Shown here piece by piece: positions 61,387 to 64,000 of a DNA stretch of 64,000 nt. The stretch's first letter is position 1, and each line of letters opens with the position of its first letter. The notes under the pieces were generated by a model that saw nothing but the letters and a program-made list of their open reading frames with translations, was not told where the DNA came from and searched no databases. The position numbers were made by a program, and so were the translations under genes. This stretch comes from Hyparrhenia diplandra (lineage: Eukaryota; Streptophyta; Magnoliopsida; Poales; Poaceae): positions 1 to 64,000 of the forward strand of contig JADLZK010000232.1 in assembly GCA_015847255.1 (NCBI GenBank). The letters run 5' to 3'.

Positions 61387-64000
61387 ATGGCTGCTGCTCG
61401 TGGAAGTGACCTGCATGCAGCGGTGCTGCTCTGGGCGGCGCTCGCCGTGGACGCTCTCTTTAGCGGCCGTGGCCGATGCCGGCAAAGCTCAAGGCCGCGC
61501 CGGCGCTCGTGGCGACCGGGCCGATGTCCAGGGTGGAGGACGCCACGATGTTCAGGATATACTACGGCCAGAGCTTCAAGGTCATCAAAGAACTCCGGCG
61601 ACGGCAAGAGCTACCTTCTCATGCAGGTAAGTAAAGCTACGTCTCGTTGGGAGACGGAGCTGCATTGCGTTGCGCCACCGGATTTTTTCGTCACCCAATT
61701 TTCCATCTGAAAAGGAAGTGCTCACCGTACCTGCAGAACACGTCCAAGATGGCATCCAAGACTAAGTATTGCACGGGGGAGGATCAAGTCGTTCGTCATC
61801 CCTCGCCAATTTCTCCGTCGACACCACGACTTCTCCAGGTACTTCAACTCTTGTCGTCCAAACGCTACCTTGAACATACATGCTGCAAAATGACGAACGT
61901 ACAGCTAGAACATATATACCAAGCTGCAGTAAGTTATCCAAAACCCAAATAAACTTGCAATAACATTTCTGAACTTTTCACACCCGAACCCATTCATTTG
62001 TCATTATCAGTTCGTTCAGTCAGCGCAAGGTAAAATATACCTATCAGTACAAGAGAATCTTTTCTCAATTGAATAGATAATTCATGACAACTCCATTTTG
62101 TTGCCAAGTGCCCAAGTACTTTTTTGACCCTTTTTTTTCCTCTCTCGTCTGTACATATATCTGTAACTGATCGGAGTAATATTGTTTCCACCTTTATCTG
62201 CAGTGTCATTCTTTGAGGTGAGCAATGCAGGACACAAACTGAAACTCTGCAGAATAGTCCAATGGGCAGTTCCTCCTCCTGCAAGGGGAAAAACTCAGAC
62301 AAATATCTGAATATTCAATTCCACACCTACTCCAAACTTAAGGCTAAGATAACTGTAGTTAGCTGTTACTAATATCTAGTATGCATACACAATGAAACAA
62401 GAATAGGAGAAGAAACATAAAAGCCAAGACTGGCTGGCAGGGGTGAATGCTCTAAGCATATGACGTTTATTATTGAGCTCATTTCTAAATTTCACATATA
62501 TATGCAGCTACTTGGAGTGCTAGAAAACTTGAAAGGAATAACATCAAACCAAGTTGCTTCTCAGTGTGTGCTCCAATCATATACAAGTGGAAATGCTCAG
62601 CTTGTGAATAGAACTGATGCACAGACACTCTCGCAGTTTACTGCACATTTCATAAGTGATACAGATGAAGATAGAGGTTGCAACTTCGCAGCATATGTAC
62701 CCTTAGAAGAGGATACACCATTGCAGGTAAAGCTAAATAAAAGGAACCTGAGTTCAATCTGGAACTTGTCTAGTTATGGACAACCTAAAACTTATACACT
62801 ATCTATTCAATGGTTCTTCCAGAGGGCTGAGTGGATCAAGTACTTGGGAACTTTCACAAACTCTGAAGGCAGGGCTAATGCTGTCTACGATGCAGTTAAG
62901 ACCACTAAATGAATCTTTATTTGAATTGGTATATGAATAACTAATAAAGTATGGTTTTTATGGCATCGGAAACTGCCATAAAACCACACTTCGTGAACTA
63001 TTCGTCTCATTTCTCCAGTAAGTCATTGTAGATAAAGACAAACTACCTGTGCTTGAGCAAAGCAGCTGCAAACCTTAGCACAAGATTCAAGCCTATAGTA
63101 GCATGGATTGAATTCACACAGGTATGCTACTACAAACCAGTAAAATTGTAACTTTCTCATCCAAAATAACTTTTAGAATAAACTATGCTTAGTAATCATT
63201 AAGCTCTCTCCATATACTTTTGTAGGAATGTGGACATTTGTTAAAGAAAGTTACACCTTACAGGTAAGGTCTCACTTTCTATTGAAAACTCCTTAAATAG
63301 TATTTAATAATCAAATAAACCAAAATAAAGTGCACCACTGATGTTCATATTTGGTTTCATGAGCAGTATGTCACAGATGCAGGAGCAGAAATTGTTGATG
63401 CAACTATTACAAATAAGAGATTTAATAGTTCAGATCCAGAGGATATGGACAACTTCCATGCTATTCTTTGTGTGAGTATCGACCATTCAGAATCTAATAT
63501 TACAACTCTGTAATGTTAATAGTTGACGAGCTCACTGTTGCATGTGATGTACAAAAGACCCATTCTCTTTTGGTCAGAAAAAGCGATTAATCCTGACACA
63601 ATTAACATTTATAACTTGACTGGTTGTATCAAATAAAGAATACCTGCAAAACACCAAATGCTCTATTATTTGACGCATTTTTCAGTGACTTCTCTCAGTA
63701 GCAGTTAACTAAGCTTGGTTCATGAATATTACAGACAGTGGACGTGGTCATTGATCAGACATATGCTTTGGAGCCTGCAGAGTACAAACTATCCACTTTT
63801 TTTGGAGAACATTAATTTAAGCCAAGATTCCTGCTATAGTTTTGTCTCAAACCGCAGCATATGGAGATTCGACAAAAGGATAGGAGCTTCTGGGACACTT
63901 GGTAATGGAAGCAATCCTACTGCTAAAACTCCAGTATCATATCTTTTACCTATGTAATGACCTATGTAATGATCTAATGGATTTTTCATCTAAAATAAAT
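61387..64000 (+). CDS. Secreted/lumenal plant protein of unknown function (5' part)
   Basis: The gene runs off the right edge. Exons as read: 61387-61628, 61737-61838, 62204-62217 (14-nt micro-exon), 62508-62726, 62823 to about 62905, about 63030-63120, 63226-63263, 63367-63471, 63735-63901. It starts MAAARGSDLHAAVLLWAALA, a likely signal peptide. Then come YYGQSFKVIKNSGDGKSYLL, TSKMASKTKYCTG, the micro-exon VSFFE, LLGVLENLKGITSNQVASQC, GCNFAAYVPLEEDTPLQ, RAEWIKYLGTFTNSEGRANA, FKPIVAWIEF and DVVIDQTYALEPAEYKLSTF, then RSIWRFDKRIGASGTL. I recognise this as a conserved plant family often described as periplasmic-binding or TroA-like. Its function is not established. Cysteines and Asn-X-Ser/Thr sites fit secretion. 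Small indels occur in exons 1, 2 and 9. Confidence 0.72.

Noticed and set aside
1..64000. CRISPR arrays, prophage, operons or a functional gene cluster
   Set aside because: The window is plant nuclear DNA with intron-rich, unrelated genes; the repeats are transposons, tandem duplications and foldbacks.

Overview
This window is nuclear DNA from a flowering plant, almost certainly a grass (Poaceae). Genes are split into many short exons with GT-AG introns. First exons are very GC-rich while introns are AT-rich. The introns carry typical grass transposons: Stowaway and hAT MITEs, tRNA-derived SINEs, a Helitron and a Ty3/gypsy LTR element. There are no operons, ribosome binding sites or CRISPR arrays.

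Layout, left to right. 940-25125 (+) is one very large gene for a callose synthase (1,3-beta-glucan synthase, GSL10/CalS9 type), for which I can place about 51 exons. 27208-28426 (+) is an intronless P-class pentatricopeptide-repeat (PPR) gene. 33843-37788 (+) is a six-exon NAC transcription factor of the NAC045/NAC086-like kind. 40256-48198 (+) is a small four-exon gene for a TFIIIC subunit (GTF3C6, tau55-related). Its second intron holds a non-autonomous hAT element (40980-47366), which in turn holds a gypsy LTR retrotransposon (41617-47203). 48663-53689 is a non-autonomous Helitron. 54180-55551 (-) is THOC7 of the THO/TREX mRNA-export complex. 56645-59715 contains three tandem copies of a ~1 kb foldback repeat. 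From 61387 to the right edge (+) is the 5' part of a secreted or lumenal plant protein of uncharacterised function.

The genes are unrelated housekeeping or developmental genes: cell-wall callose, organelle RNA, vascular transcription, Pol III transcription and mRNA export. They do not form a functional cluster. The interest lies in the repeats: a three-layer nesting, a Helitron whose empty site is preserved in a neighbouring tandem repeat unit, and an array of long hairpin-forming repeats.

Caution on sequence quality: almost every gene contains one- or two-base indels, mainly in or beside homopolymer runs, while splice sites and codons on both sides stay conserved. The two LTRs of the gypsy element differ mostly by the same kind of indel. 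I read this as residual assembly error rather than gene death, so many frames given here are interrupted in the raw sequence. No clearly new molecular system was found.
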